Source of the DNA: Nonomuraea candida
Lineage (GTDB): Bacteria; Actinomycetota; Actinomycetes; Streptosporangiales; Streptosporangiaceae
DNA: 64,000 nucleotides
Assembly: GCF_000725485.1 (NCBI RefSeq)
Contig: NZ_JOAG01000020.1
Span: 186,001 to 250,000, forward strand
Direction: 5' to 3'
Shown here: in pieces, positions 8,736-17,322 of the stretch
Layout of the letters: every line of letters begins with the position of its first letter
Position numbering within the stretch: position 1 is the first letter of the stretch
Notes under the pieces: generated by a model
Told to the model about the DNA's origin: nothing
What the model saw: the letters and a program-made list of their open reading frames with translations, nothing else
The model's database searches: none
Program-made: the position numbers and the translations under genes

Positions 8736-9677
8736 ATGTCCGAGCACGGCATGAACAGGCGTCGACTCCTGACCTCCGCCGCGGCCGCCGGCGGCCTCGC
8801 CCTGGGGATGGCGGCACTCCCCGGCGGCGCGGCGCGGGCCGCCGCCCGCCCCCGCCGCGCCGAGGAGACGTGGGAGAACCTCATCGAGAAGTCGTCCTTC
8901 GACAGCTGGACGGCCTTCAACCGGGAGTGGAACCTCTTCTACCCCTGGGAGAGGCAGAACGACGCCGACGTCAACAACGGCACCGACACCCACAACGGCG
9001 CCGCCCTGATGCAGGCCGACCAGATCTCCCTGTCCGGCGGCGTGCTCACCCTGACGGCCACCCGGCTGTCCGCGCCCGCCGGGACGAGCGCGCACGCGCC
9101 CCACGCCCCGCTCTGGTACCGCTCCGGCGCCATCCACGCCAAGGAGCAGATCATCATCAACGACCAGTTCCCCGAGTACGACATCGAGGGCGAGTTCAAG
9201 ACGGAGACCGGGCTGGGCGTCTGGCCGGCCTTCTGGACCACCGGCACCGAGCCGAACTGGCCGCCGGAGAGCGACATCCTCGAGTACGTCGGCGACTCCA
9301 CCAACCTCTTCAACACCTGGAACAAGAGCGCCACCGGCCACAAGGACGAGGTGAAGGACGGCAGCGCCTTCGTCACCCGGACGCGCGTCCCCGTCGCGAA
9401 CCCGAACCAGGAGTTCACCAAGTACCGCGTCTGGCTCTCCAAAGAGGGCAACGACGTGATGTGCGACTACTACTTCGACGGCCACTGGGTGGCCACCCAT
9501 CGCGGCAAGGACTGGGTCGGCATCCCGCAGTGGCTCATCATCAACCTCCAGATGGGCTCGTGGGCCTCCGACCTGGACGGCCCGGACGACCCGGACTGGG
9601 CCGCCCAGCCCGGGCCCTCGGGTGACACCCGCTTCCAGGCCCGCAACGTCTGGATGGGCCGCACCCGGCTCTGGTGA
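8736..9677 (+). CDS. Secreted glycoside hydrolase family 16 (endo-beta-glucanase/galactanase type)
   Basis: A 313-aa exported beta-jelly-roll hydrolase. A twin-arginine signal peptide opens the protein (MNRRRLLTSAAAAGG, cleavage near residue 35). The GH16 active-site signature ExDxxE is intact: E178-S-D180-I-L-E183 inside PPESDILEYVG, with E178 the expected nucleophile and E183 the acid/base. SGAIHAKEQ and GVWPAFWTTG are further GH16 hallmarks. The family cleaves internal beta-1,3/1,4-glucans, agarose, carrageenan and similar; the subgroup cannot be read by eye. The catalytic domain stands alone with no binding module. ATG 8736 has a GAAAGGAA ribosome-binding site. It is monocistronic, followed by a long hairpin. 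Confidence 0.9.
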   Translation: MSEHGMNRRRLLTSAAAAGGLALGMAALPGGAARAAARPRRAEETWENLIEKSSFDSWTAFNREWNLFYPWERQNDADVNNGTDTHNGAALMQADQISLSGGVLTLTATRLSAPAGTSAHAPHAPLWYRSGAIHAKEQIIINDQFPEYDIEGEFKTETGLGVWPAFWTTGTEPNWPPESDILEYVGDSTNLFNTWNKSATGHKDEVKDGSAFVTRTRVPVANPNQEFTKYRVWLSKEGNDVMCDYYFDGHWVATHRGKDWVGIPQWLIINLQMGSWASDLDGPDDPDWAAQPGPSGDTRFQARNVWMGRTRLW

Positions 9678-9692
9678 CCGCCCCGTCATGAG

Positions 9693-9740
9693 GCAGGAGC
9701 CGCGGGCGGGGCGAGCGGAGCCCCCGCCCGCGGCTCCTGC
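9693..9740 (+). terminator. Strong hairpin terminator after GH16
   Basis: Perfect 19-bp arms at 9693-9711 and 9722-9740 (GCAGGAGCCGCGGGCGGGG and its complement) with a 10-base loop, starting 16 bases after the GH16 stop. It is very stable and lacks a clear T-run, as usual in high-G+C actinomycetes. Confidence 0.8.
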
Positions 9741-9831
9741 GCGGGACGCCGCGGGGAATCGCGGACGGCACGACCGGAATCCCACCCGCGAACCCGCCGG
9801 GGCCGCTGCCGGGATGTGCGACGATCGTGAG

Positions 9832-10503
9832 GTGAGTGCCCCGTCCACCGCGCGAAGAGTAGGCAGGCCGCGAGCCGTGGCCCGGCCGCGCAGCGAGCTG
9901 AGCCCGCGCGAGGAGATCCTGGCCGCGGCGGCGGAGCTGTTCACCACCCACGGCTACGCCGCCACCACGACGAGGGCGCTGGCCGAGCGGGCCGGGATCA
10001 GGCAGGCGTCGATCTACCACTACTTCGGCGGCAAGGAGGACATCCTCGCCGAGCTGCTGGAGAGCACGGTGCGGCCCTCGCTGGAGGCCGCCCGCGCCCT
10101 GACCGGCGCCACGCCCGAGCAGCGGCTCTGGGAGTTGTGCCATCGCGACGCCCGGCTGCTGTGCTCGGGGCCGTACAACCTGGGCGCGCTCTATCTGCTG
10201 CCCGAGGTGCGCACCGAGCGGTTCGCCGGGTTCCGGCGGATGCGCGACGAGCTCAAGGGCGTCTACGCCGCGCTGCTGGCCGCCACCTCCGCCGGGGCGG
10301 CGCTGGCCCCCGCCGACCGGGAGCTGCGCACCGACCTGCTGTTCGCGCTGGTCGAGGGCGTCATCCTGATCCGCAGGGACACCCCGGGCGAGCCGGCCGC
10401 CACCGCCATGGAGACGCTGGCGGCCGCCACGGCCGACGCGGCGCTACGCCTGGCCGGTGTTGCCGACCGGCACCGGCCCGCCGGCCACCCCGGCCAGGCG
10501 TAG
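9832..10503 (+). CDS. TetR-family regulator of the guanidine/urea carboxylase cluster (probable)
   Basis: A 223-aa TetR protein with a clear helix-turn-helix (TTRALAERAGIRQASIYHYFGGKEDIL). GTG 9832 is chosen; ATG 9814 in frame is an alternative. The gene is convergent with the APC permease and the two coding regions overlap by 60 bp (10444-10503). Two ATTTCTGTC-N4-GACAGAAAT-type dyads in front of the permease and of the carboxylase operon are the natural targets. I infer that this protein represses both transcripts and is released by a pathway compound, but neither binding nor ligand is shown by the sequence. Confidence 0.87.
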   Translation: MSAPSTARRVGRPRAVARPRSELSPREEILAAAAELFTTHGYAATTTRALAERAGIRQASIYHYFGGKEDILAELLESTVRPSLEAARALTGATPEQRLWELCHRDARLLCSGPYNLGALYLLPEVRTERFAGFRRMRDELKGVYAALLAATSAGAALAPADRELRTDLLFALVEGVILIRRDTPGEPAATAMETLAAATADAALRLAGVADRHRPAGHPGQA

Positions 10504-11982
10504 CCGCCGGTAGACCAGGCCGAGGGCCACGACCGCCGCGAGGAAGAGCAGGGTGAACCACTGGAAGAACCAGTGGCCGGTGATCGGGGCGTACACCTCG
10601 GCCCTCGGCCAGGCCAGGTTGACCGTCATCCCCACGCCGTAGCAGAAGGCCACCGCGTTGACCGGCAGGCCCCAGCGGCCCATGCTGAACAGCGGGCTGC
10701 CGTCCTCGGCCGTGCCCGCCGGCGCGCCGCCCCGCCAGCCGCCGCGCAGGCGCTGCACCAGCAGCGGGCCCGTCACCATCGCGTACGCCAGGTAGAGCAG
10801 CACGATGCAGGTGGTGCCGATGGCCAGGAACGCCTCCGGCGAGGCGAAGTTGAGCAGCAGGATCGCGGCCGCGAGCGCCCCGGTGACCAGCGCGGGGCCG
10901 GTCGGCATGCCGGTGCGGGGCGAGACCCTGGACAGCGCGCCGGAGCAGGGCATCACCCCGTCGCGCGCCATGGAGAACAGCATCCGGGTGGCGGCGGTCT
11001 GGATCGCCATGGTGGCCACCGCGATCGCCACCGCCACGTCGGCCAGCAGCAGCTTGCCCACCCAGTCGCCCAGGCTGCTGGTGAGCACGTACGACAGGCC
11101 CTCGGCGGCCAGCCTCCCGTCGGTCAGGCTGGGCGCGGCGAGCAGGCCGGCGAAGATGATCAGGCCGCCGAGCAGCCCGGCCGCGGTGAGCGCGGACAGG
11201 ATGGTGCGCGGGGCCACCCGGCGCGGGTTGCGGGTCTCCTCGCTCAGCTCCCCGGCGCTGTCGAACCCGATGAGCACGTACGCCGCGGTGAACGCGCCGA
11301 CCAGCAGCGCCCCGATGGCCCCGCCCTGCCCGCCGGTGCTGAACGTGACGCCGGGGCCGTTCTCGGCGTGGGTGAGCAGCAGCACGACGATGAGCACCGC
11401 GCCGATGATCTCCGTGGTGACGCCGACGCTGTTGACCCGGGCCAGCACGCGGTTGTCGATGACGTTCACGAACGTGGTGAGCGCGAGCAGCGCCAGGCCG
11501 AGGATGGCGGCGTTGGCCGCCCCCGTGGCCGTGGTGGGCGCGGGGTCGCCGCCGACGAGCTGGAAGCCCGGCCAGATCGCGGGCAGCACCACCTGAAGGG
11601 CGAGCGCCGCGGCGGCGATCACCACGATCTGCCCCAGGATCATGATCCAGCCGGCGAACCAGCCGAACGTGGGCGTGCTGAGCCGGGTGGACCACTGGTA
11701 GATGGAGCCGGAGATCGGGTAGCGGGCGGCCAGCTCGGCGAAGCAGAGCGCGACCAGGAGCTGCCCGGCCAGCACGACCGGCCAGGTCCAGAAGAAGGCG
11801 GGGCCGCCGAAGGAGTATCCGATGGCGAAGAACTGGAAGACCGTGGTCAGCACGGAGATGAAGGAGAACCCCGCGGCGAAGGAGGCGTACCTCCCCATGC
11901 TGCGGTGCAGCTCCTGACGGTAGCCGAAGGTGCGCAGGCCGGCTTCGTCGGTGGGAGGCGGGGGAGTGGCGGTGACGTCCAT
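10444..11982 (-). CDS. APC-superfamily permease associated with the urea/guanidine carboxylase
   Basis: A 512-aa membrane transporter with about twelve hydrophobic helices, of the amino acid/polyamine/organocation type. Family features include the first-helix region (FAAGFSFISVLTTVFQFFAIGYSFGGP), ARYPISGSIYQWSTRL and FDSAGELSEETRNPRRVAPRTIL. Such permeases are regularly encoded beside urea-carboxylase-type clusters and presumably import the guanidino or urea substrate (inference). ATG 11982 (MDVTATPPPPTDEAGLRTFGYRQELHR) has a GGAG ribosome-binding site; upstream in-frame residues are not family-like. An operator dyad at 12001-12022 begins 18 bases before the start. Its 3' end overlaps the convergent TetR gene. 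Confidence 0.88.
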   Translation of the reverse strand: MDVTATPPPPTDEAGLRTFGYRQELHRSMGRYASFAAGFSFISVLTTVFQFFAIGYSFGGPAFFWTWPVVLAGQLLVALCFAELAARYPISGSIYQWSTRLSTPTFGWFAGWIMILGQIVVIAAAALALQVVLPAIWPGFQLVGGDPAPTTATGAANAAILGLALLALTTFVNVIDNRVLARVNSVGVTTEIIGAVLIVVLLLTHAENGPGVTFSTGGQGGAIGALLVGAFTAAYVLIGFDSAGELSEETRNPRRVAPRTILSALTAAGLLGGLIIFAGLLAAPSLTDGRLAAEGLSYVLTSSLGDWVGKLLLADVAVAIAVATMAIQTAATRMLFSMARDGVMPCSGALSRVSPRTGMPTGPALVTGALAAAILLLNFASPEAFLAIGTTCIVLLYLAYAMVTGPLLVQRLRGGWRGGAPAGTAEDGSPLFSMGRWGLPVNAVAFCYGVGMTVNLAWPRAEVYAPITGHWFFQWFTLLFLAAVVALGLVYRRLRLAGVAGGPVPVGNTGQA

Positions 11983-12000
11983 GGGTCTCCGGGCGCTCGA

Positions 12001-12022
12001 ATTTCTGTCGGTTGACCGATAT
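12001..12022. promoter_or_regulatory. Putative TetR operator in front of the permease
   Basis: ATTTCTGTC, GGTT, GACCGATAT: 22 bp, seven of nine arm positions paired. It matches the perfect dyad at 12182-12203 in length, spacing and left arm. On the minus strand TACATA overlaps its upstream edge, so it lies over the likely transcription start. Confidence 0.7.
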
Positions 12023-12181
12023 GTACGGGCCCGTCGTTTCCGTCCCATGACGCCGGCGTTCATCCGCCGTAACGCAAAACTCACAGGCCGGCGGGATCAC
12101 ATCGACACCGTCAGCCCCGTGAGCGGTGCTTAACAGCGGATTTACCCGCCCGACCCATGACCGTTCGCGATGCCGCCCAGC

Positions 12182-12203
12182 ATTTCTGTCAAGCGACAGA
12201 AAT
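12182..12203. promoter_or_regulatory. Putative TetR operator in front of the DUF1989-carboxylase operon
   Basis: ATTTCTGTC, AAGC, GACAGAAAT: perfect 9-bp arms. It ends 13 bases before GTG 12217 and directly upstream of the GAGGAG ribosome-binding site. Same design as 12001-12022. Confidence 0.75.
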
Positions 12204-12216
12204 TACGAGGAGCGTC

Positions 12217-13059
12217 GTGACCACAGTCCAGAACGGAACCGCCACCACCGCCGGCGCGCGCGCCCACGCCCGCGCCCAGGAGGGCACCGCGGTCCACACC
12301 GCCCCGACCGTGCCGGCCTCCCGATGGGAGCACCCGCCCGAGGGGGTCGCCGCCGGCGACCTCGTCTGGGCCGACCGCGTCCCCGCCGGCGGCTACGCCC
12401 ACCGCGTCCTCGCGGCCGGCACCGCGATCCGGCTCACCGACCCCGACGGCGACGCCTGCGCGTCGCTGCTGCTCCACCACGCCGGCCGGCCGTGGGAGCG
12501 GCTCAACGTCGCCGACACGGTCAAGGTGCAGTGGCAGGTGTACGCCGGCGCGTCGTACCTGCTGCTCAGCGACCAGGGCCGGGTCCTGGCGACCGTGCTG
12601 CACGACGGCTCGGGCCACCACGACACCCTGTACGGCGCCTCCACCCGGGCCAGGAACGAGCGGCGCTACGGCGACGGCTCCCCCCACGGCCCCAGCCCGG
12701 CGGGCCGGGAACTGCTCGCCCTCGCCGGGGCGAAGAACGGCCTGGAGCGGCGCGACCTGCCCCCGTCGATCTCCTTCTTCCAGGGCGTGCGCATCGACGC
12801 CGGGGGCAGGCCCGCCTGGCAGGGCTCGGCCGGCGCCGGCGCGAGCGTCACCCTGCGTACCGAGCTGCCGGTCGTCGTCCTGCTCGCCAACGCGGCCCAC
12901 CCGCTCGACCCGCGCCCCGGCTACACCGTCACCCCGCTGGAGATCCTCGCCTGGCGGGACCGGGTGACGACGCCCGAGGACCCCCAGTGGAGCGCCACGC
13001 CCGAGGGGCGGCGCGCCTTCGAGAACACCGCCGACCACCGCAAGGGCAGGGGACTGTGA
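12217..13059 (+). CDS. DUF1989 protein, urea-carboxylase-associated (putative carboxyguanidine deiminase subunit, divergent)
   Basis: A 280-aa cytoplasmic protein of the DUF1989 family, first gene of a four-gene operon. Related pairs (UAAP1/UAAP2, renamed CgdA/CgdB in Pseudomonas) form a heteromeric carboxyguanidine deiminase that makes allophanate and ammonia. The family motif here is HHDTLYGASTRARNERRYG. The usual cysteine of the GGxCS segment is an alanine, and the later HxCxDNF segment is absent, so this looks like the non-metal subunit. GTG 12217 has GAGGAG four bases upstream and lies after the operator; earlier in-frame residues would run through it. The extra ~45-residue Ala/Thr-rich N-terminus is unusual. 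The stop overlaps the next start (TGATG). Confidence 0.85.
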   Translation: MTTVQNGTATTAGARAHARAQEGTAVHTAPTVPASRWEHPPEGVAAGDLVWADRVPAGGYAHRVLAAGTAIRLTDPDGDACASLLLHHAGRPWERLNVADTVKVQWQVYAGASYLLLSDQGRVLATVLHDGSGHHDTLYGASTRARNERRYGDGSPHGPSPAGRELLALAGAKNGLERRDLPPSISFFQGVRIDAGGRPAWQGSAGAGASVTLRTELPVVVLLANAAHPLDPRPGYTVTPLEILAWRDRVTTPEDPQWSATPEGRRAFENTADHRKGRGL

Positions 13060-13682
13060 TGACCGACGCCTTCGGGCCCGAGCTGCACCGGGAGATCGTC
13101 CCGCCGCGCGCCCCCTGGTCCCGGGTGCTGGAGCGGGGCCAGGTGCTGACGATCGTCGACCTCGACGGCAACCAGGCCGTCGACTTCCTCGCCTACGACG
13201 CCCACCGCCCCTGGCGCGCCTACAGCGCCCAGGCCACGCTGCAGGAACAGGAGACGATCTTCCTCACCACGGGCAGCGTCCTGCGCGACAACGAGTCCGA
13301 GCCGCTCCTGACCGTGGTCGCCGACGAGGTCGGCCGGCACGACACCCTCGGCGGCGCCTGCTCCCGCGAGTCCAACACCCTGCGCTACGGCCACCACACC
13401 TACGCCCAGCACGCCTGCGCCGACAACTTCCTGGCCGAGCTGTCGAAGCACGGCATGGGCAAGCGCGACCAGGTCTCCAACGTCAACTGGTTCATGAACG
13501 TCCCCGTGGACCCCGACGGCGCGCTCGGCATCGTGGACGGCATCTCGGCCCCCGGGCTCTCCCTCGCCCTGCGCGCCGAGAAGGACACCCTCGTCGTCGT
13601 CTCCAACTGCCCGCAGATCAACAACCCGTGCAACGGCTTCGACCCGAGCCGGGCCCTGATGGTGGTGCACGCCGGTGCCTGA
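13059..13682 (+). CDS. DUF1989 protein, urea-carboxylase-associated (putative metal-binding carboxyguanidine deiminase subunit)
   Basis: A 207-aa paralogue of the preceding protein with the full set of DUF1989 residues: GRHDTLGGACSRESNTLRYG carries the conserved His and Cys, followed by QHACADNFL and NVNWFMNVPVDPDG. The conserved His/Cys are expected to hold the metal, so this is the probable catalytic partner. The ATG at 13059 shares its A with the upstream stop, and the next gene's GTG at 13675 begins eight bases before this stop, implying translational coupling. The best current assignment is carboxyguanidine deiminase, by homology and context with a biotin carboxylase and allophanate hydrolase. 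A urea-only role is less likely because urea carboxylation needs no deiminase. Confidence 0.88.
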   Translation: MTDAFGPELHREIVPPRAPWSRVLERGQVLTIVDLDGNQAVDFLAYDAHRPWRAYSAQATLQEQETIFLTTGSVLRDNESEPLLTVVADEVGRHDTLGGACSRESNTLRYGHHTYAQHACADNFLAELSKHGMGKRDQVSNVNWFMNVPVDPDGALGIVDGISAPGLSLALRAEKDTLVVVSNCPQINNPCNGFDPSRALMVVHAGA

Positions 13683-16600
13683 GCCGCGTACCCTGCTGAT
13701 CGCCAACCGCGGCGAGATCGCCTGCCGGATCATCCGCACCGCCCGCGAGCTGGGCCTGCGCACGGTCGCGGTGTTCTCCGAGATCGACCGCGCCGCCGCG
13801 CACGTCCGGCTCGCCGACGACGCCGTCCTGCTCGGCCCCGCCCCGCCCGCGGACTCCTACCTCAACGCGGACGCCGTCCTGCGCGCCGCCAAGGAGAGCG
13901 GCGCCGACGCGATCCACCCGGGCTACGGCTTCCTCGCCGAGGACGCCGGCTTCGCCGAGCTGGTCGAGGGCGCCGGGCTGGCGTTCGTCGGCCCGACCCC
14001 CGCGCACCTGCGGACCTTCGGTGACAAGCACACCGCCCGCGCGGTGGCGGTCGCGGCCGGCGTGCCGGTCTTCCCCGGCACCGGCCTGCTGGCGGACGCC
14101 GATCACGCGGTGGCCGAGGTGGCGGCCATCGGCTACCCCGTCATGCTCAAGGCCACCGGCGGCGGCGGTGGCATCGGCATGACCGTCTGCCGCACCCCCG
14201 AGGAGCTGCGGGCCGCCTACGACCGGGTGAGCGGCCTGGCGCTGCGCAGCTTCGGCTCCGCCGGCGTCTTCGCCGAGCGGTACGTCGAGCGCGCCCGCCA
14301 CGTCGAGGTCCAGCTCTTCGGCGACGGCGCCGGCGGCGTCGTCACCCTCGGCGACCGCGACTGCTCGCTGCAACGCCGCAACCAGAAGGTCGTGGAGGAG
14401 GCCCCCGCGCCCGCCCTGCCCGCCCACGTGCGCGAACGGCTCCACCGCGTCTCCCGCGACCTGGCCGCCTCGATCGCCTACCGCTCGGCCGGCACCGTCG
14501 AGTTCGTCTACGACGCCGAGCGCGAGGAGTTCTCCTTCCTGGAGGTCAACGCCCGCCTCCAGGTGGAGCACCCGGTCACCGAGCAGGTGACCGGCGTGGA
14601 CCTCGTCGCGTGGATGCTGCGCCTGGCCGCCGGCGACTCCTCCTTCCTCAAGCCGCACCTCGCCGCCGGCGCCGTGCCGGTGTCCGGGCACGCCGTCGAG
14701 GCCCGCGTCTACGCCGAGGACCCCGCCGCCGGCTTCCGGCCCAGCGCCGGCGTGCTGACCCGGGTCGAGCTGCCGTCCGGGGAGGGCGTCAGGGTGGACG
14801 GCTGGGCCGAGACCGGCACCGAGGTGTCCACCGCCTACGACCCGATGCTCGCCAAGGTGATCGCCACCGGCCGTGACCGGCAGGAGGCGCTGGACCGCCT
14901 CGCGCGGGCCCTGGCCGCGACCCGCCTCGACGGCATCGAGGTCAACCTCGGCCTGCTGCGGGCCGCGGCCGGCCTGCCGGAGTTCCGCGCCGCGGCGCAC
15001 ACCACCGGCACCCTGGCCGGCGTCGGCGACCCGGAGCCGCGGATCACCGTCGTGCGCCCCGGCCTGCTGACCACCGTCCAGGACGCCACGGGACGGATCG
15101 GGTACTGGCAGGTGGGCGTGCCGCCGAGCGGCGCGATGGACGACCGCTCGCTGCGGCTGGCCAACCTCGCGCTCGGCAACGACGAGAACGCGGCCGGCCT
15201 GGAGTGCACGGCGAGCGGCCCGGCCCTGACGGTCAGCCACGACACGCTCGTGTGCGTCACCGGGGCGCCCGCGCCCGTCACCGTGGACGGCGCCGCCGTG
15301 CCGATGTGGGAGCCGGTCCGCGTCCCGGCCGGGGCCACGCTGCAGGTCGGCGACGCGACCGCCGGGCTGCGCACGTACGTCGCCTTCGCCGGCGGCCTGG
15401 ACGTGCCGCCCTACCTCGGCAGCACGGCCACCTTCACCCTGGGCCGCTTCGGCGGCCACGGCGGCCGCGCCCTGCGCCCCGGCGACGTCCTCCGCACGCA
15501 CGCGCGGACGGGCCCCCTACCTGAGGTCCCGCCCAGCCCCGCTCCTGCGGGCGCCGCTCCATCCGGGGCCGCCCCTGCCGGCGCGGTTCCCGCCGGGCCC
15601 GTGCCCGTCGAGCGGCGGCCCCGGTTCGGCTCGCACTGGGAGCTGGGCGTCACCGAGGGGCCGCACGCCGCGCCGGAGTTCTTCACCCGCGCCGACATCG
15701 CGCAGCTCTACGCCACCCGCTACCGCGTGCACTTCAACTCCGCGCGCACCGGCGTCCGCCTCATCGGCCCGAAGCCCGCCTGGGCCCGGCGCGACGGCGG
15801 CGAGGCCGGCCTGCACCCCTCCAACATCCACGACACCGCCTACTCCGTCGGGGCGCTCGACTTCACCGGCGACACCCCGATCCTGCTCGGCCCGGACGGC
15901 CCCAGCCTCGGCGGCTTCGTCTGCCCGGTCACCGTGGTGTCGGGGGAGCGGTGGAAGCTGGGCCAGCTCCGGCCCGGCGACACGGTCTCGTTCGTCCCGA
16001 TCCGGGCCGCCGCGGCCGGGCCGCCGCGCTCGCTCGACCTGCCCGCGCTCGTGCCCGGCGGGGACCGCGACGACGGCGTGCTGCGCCGGCTCGACGGGAC
16101 CGGCGGGCCGGCGGTGACCTACCGGCGGCAGGGCGACGACAACCTCCTGGTGGAGTACGGCGACCTGGTGCTCGACCTGGCCCTGCGCGCCCGCGTGCAC
16201 GCGCTGCACACGGCCGTGGCAGAGCTGGCCCCGGCCGGCGTGCTCGACCTGACGCCCGGCATCCGCTCCTTGCAGGTGCACGTCGATCCGCGGGTGCTGC
16301 CGGTGCCCCGCCTGCTCGGCCTGCTCGTGGAGCTGGAGGCCACGCTGCCGCGCACCGCCGACCTGGTCGTGCCCAGCCGCACCGTACGGCTCCCGCTGAG
16401 CTGGGACGACCCCGCCACCAGGGAGGCCATCGAGCGGTACATGGCCGGCGTGCGCGACGACGCCCCGTGGTGCCCGTGGAACATCGAGTTCATCCGCCGC
16501 GTCAACGGGCTCGACAGCGTGGACGACGTCTACCGCACGGTGTTCGACGCCGAGTATCTCGTCCTCGGCCTGGGTGACGTCTATCTGGGCGCTCCCGTGG

Positions 16601-17322
16601 CGACGCCGCTCGACCCGCGGCACCGGCTGGTGACGACGAAGTACAACCCGGCCCGCACCTGGACGGCGGAGAACTCCGTCGGCATCGGCGGCGCGTACCT
16701 GTGCGTGTACGGCATGGAGGGGCCCGGCGGCTACCAGTTCGTCGGCCGTACGACGCAGGTGTGGCGCACCCATCCCGCGCCCGGCGAGGACCCGTGGCTG
16801 CTGCGGTTCTTCGACCGGATCCGCTGGTATCCCGTCTCGCCCGAGGAACTGCTCGACCTGCGGGCCGACCTGGCGGCCGGCCGGACGGCCATCGACGCCG
16901 CCGACGGGTCCTTCTCGCTGGCCGAGCACGAGCGCTTCCTCGCCGAGAACGCCGATTCGATCGCCGCCTTCCGGGCCAGGCAGGCGGCCGCGTTCGCCGC
17001 CGAGCGGCGGGCCTGGGAGGAGGCAGGCGAGTTCACCCGGGCCGAGCGGGCGGCGGCCGTCGAGACCGCCGCGCCCGCCGAGGTCGTCGTGCCGGAGGGC
17101 GGCACGCGGCTGGACGCGCCGTTCGTGGCGAACGTGTGGAAGGTGGAGGTCGCCGTGGGCGACGTGGTCGAGGAGGGACAGACGCTGGTGGCGATCGAGG
17201 CCATGAAGATGGAGACGTCACTGACGGCGCCCGCCGCCGGGATCGTGACCGCGATCCACGCCACCACCGGCACCCAGGTCGCCCCCGGCGACTGCCTCGT
17301 CGTCCTGGGACCGCTCGCATGA
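13675..17322 (+). CDS. Biotin-dependent urea/guanidine carboxylase
   Basis: A 1215-aa multidomain ATP- and bicarbonate-using carboxylase. Order: biotin carboxylase (residues 1-~450: LLIANRGEIACRI, KATGGGGGIGMTVC, FLEVNARLQVEHPVTE), then KipA- and KipI-like carboxyltransferase regions (~460-1080: VVRPGLLTTVQD, GVPPSGAMDDRSLRLAN, LHPSNIHDTAYSVG, RTWTAENSVGIGGAYLC), then a C-terminal biotinyl domain with EAMKMETS, where K1178 is the biotin site. Length fits bacterial stand-alone urea carboxylases; yeast Dur1,2 has the hydrolase fused as well. A Pro/Ala linker (~residues 619-642) separates parts of the carboxyltransferase. Linked DUF1989 genes favour guanidine as substrate. The carboxyltransferase segment WCPWNIEFIRRVNGL is a place to look for substrate-deciding residues. 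Start GTG 13675; the ATGA overlap with the next gene shows tight coupling. Confidence 0.93.
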   Translation: MPEPRTLLIANRGEIACRIIRTARELGLRTVAVFSEIDRAAAHVRLADDAVLLGPAPPADSYLNADAVLRAAKESGADAIHPGYGFLAEDAGFAELVEGAGLAFVGPTPAHLRTFGDKHTARAVAVAAGVPVFPGTGLLADADHAVAEVAAIGYPVMLKATGGGGGIGMTVCRTPEELRAAYDRVSGLALRSFGSAGVFAERYVERARHVEVQLFGDGAGGVVTLGDRDCSLQRRNQKVVEEAPAPALPAHVRERLHRVSRDLAASIAYRSAGTVEFVYDAEREEFSFLEVNARLQVEHPVTEQVTGVDLVAWMLRLAAGDSSFLKPHLAAGAVPVSGHAVEARVYAEDPAAGFRPSAGVLTRVELPSGEGVRVDGWAETGTEVSTAYDPMLAKVIATGRDRQEALDRLARALAATRLDGIEVNLGLLRAAAGLPEFRAAAHTTGTLAGVGDPEPRITVVRPGLLTTVQDATGRIGYWQVGVPPSGAMDDRSLRLANLALGNDENAAGLECTASGPALTVSHDTLVCVTGAPAPVTVDGAAVPMWEPVRVPAGATLQVGDATAGLRTYVAFAGGLDVPPYLGSTATFTLGRFGGHGGRALRPGDVLRTHARTGPLPEVPPSPAPAGAAPSGAAPAGAVPAGPVPVERRPRFGSHWELGVTEGPHAAPEFFTRADIAQLYATRYRVHFNSARTGVRLIGPKPAWARRDGGEAGLHPSNIHDTAYSVGALDFTGDTPILLGPDGPSLGGFVCPVTVVSGERWKLGQLRPGDTVSFVPIRAAAAGPPRSLDLPALVPGGDRDDGVLRRLDGTGGPAVTYRRQGDDNLLVEYGDLVLDLALRARVHALHTAVAELAPAGVLDLTPGIRSLQVHVDPRVLPVPRLLGLLVELEATLPRTADLVVPSRTVRLPLSWDDPATREAIERYMAGVRDDAPWCPWNIEFIRRVNGLDSVDDVYRTVFDAEYLVLGLGDVYLGAPVATPLDPRHRLVTTKYNPARTWTAENSVGIGGAYLCVYGMEGPGGYQFVGRTTQVWRTHPAPGEDPWLLRFFDRIRWYPVSPEELLDLRADLAAGRTAIDAADGSFSLAEHERFLAENADSIAAFRARQAAAFAAERRAWEEAGEFTRAERAAAVETAAPAEVVVPEGGTRLDAPFVANVWKVEVAVGDVVEEGQTLVAIEAMKMETSLTAPAAGIVTAIHATTGTQVAPGDCLVVLGPLA

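Noticed and set aside
12023..12216. Guanidine (ykkC-type) riboswitch
   Set aside because: Expected by context, but no consensus segments could be recognised by eye; left as a negative to be tested with covariance models.
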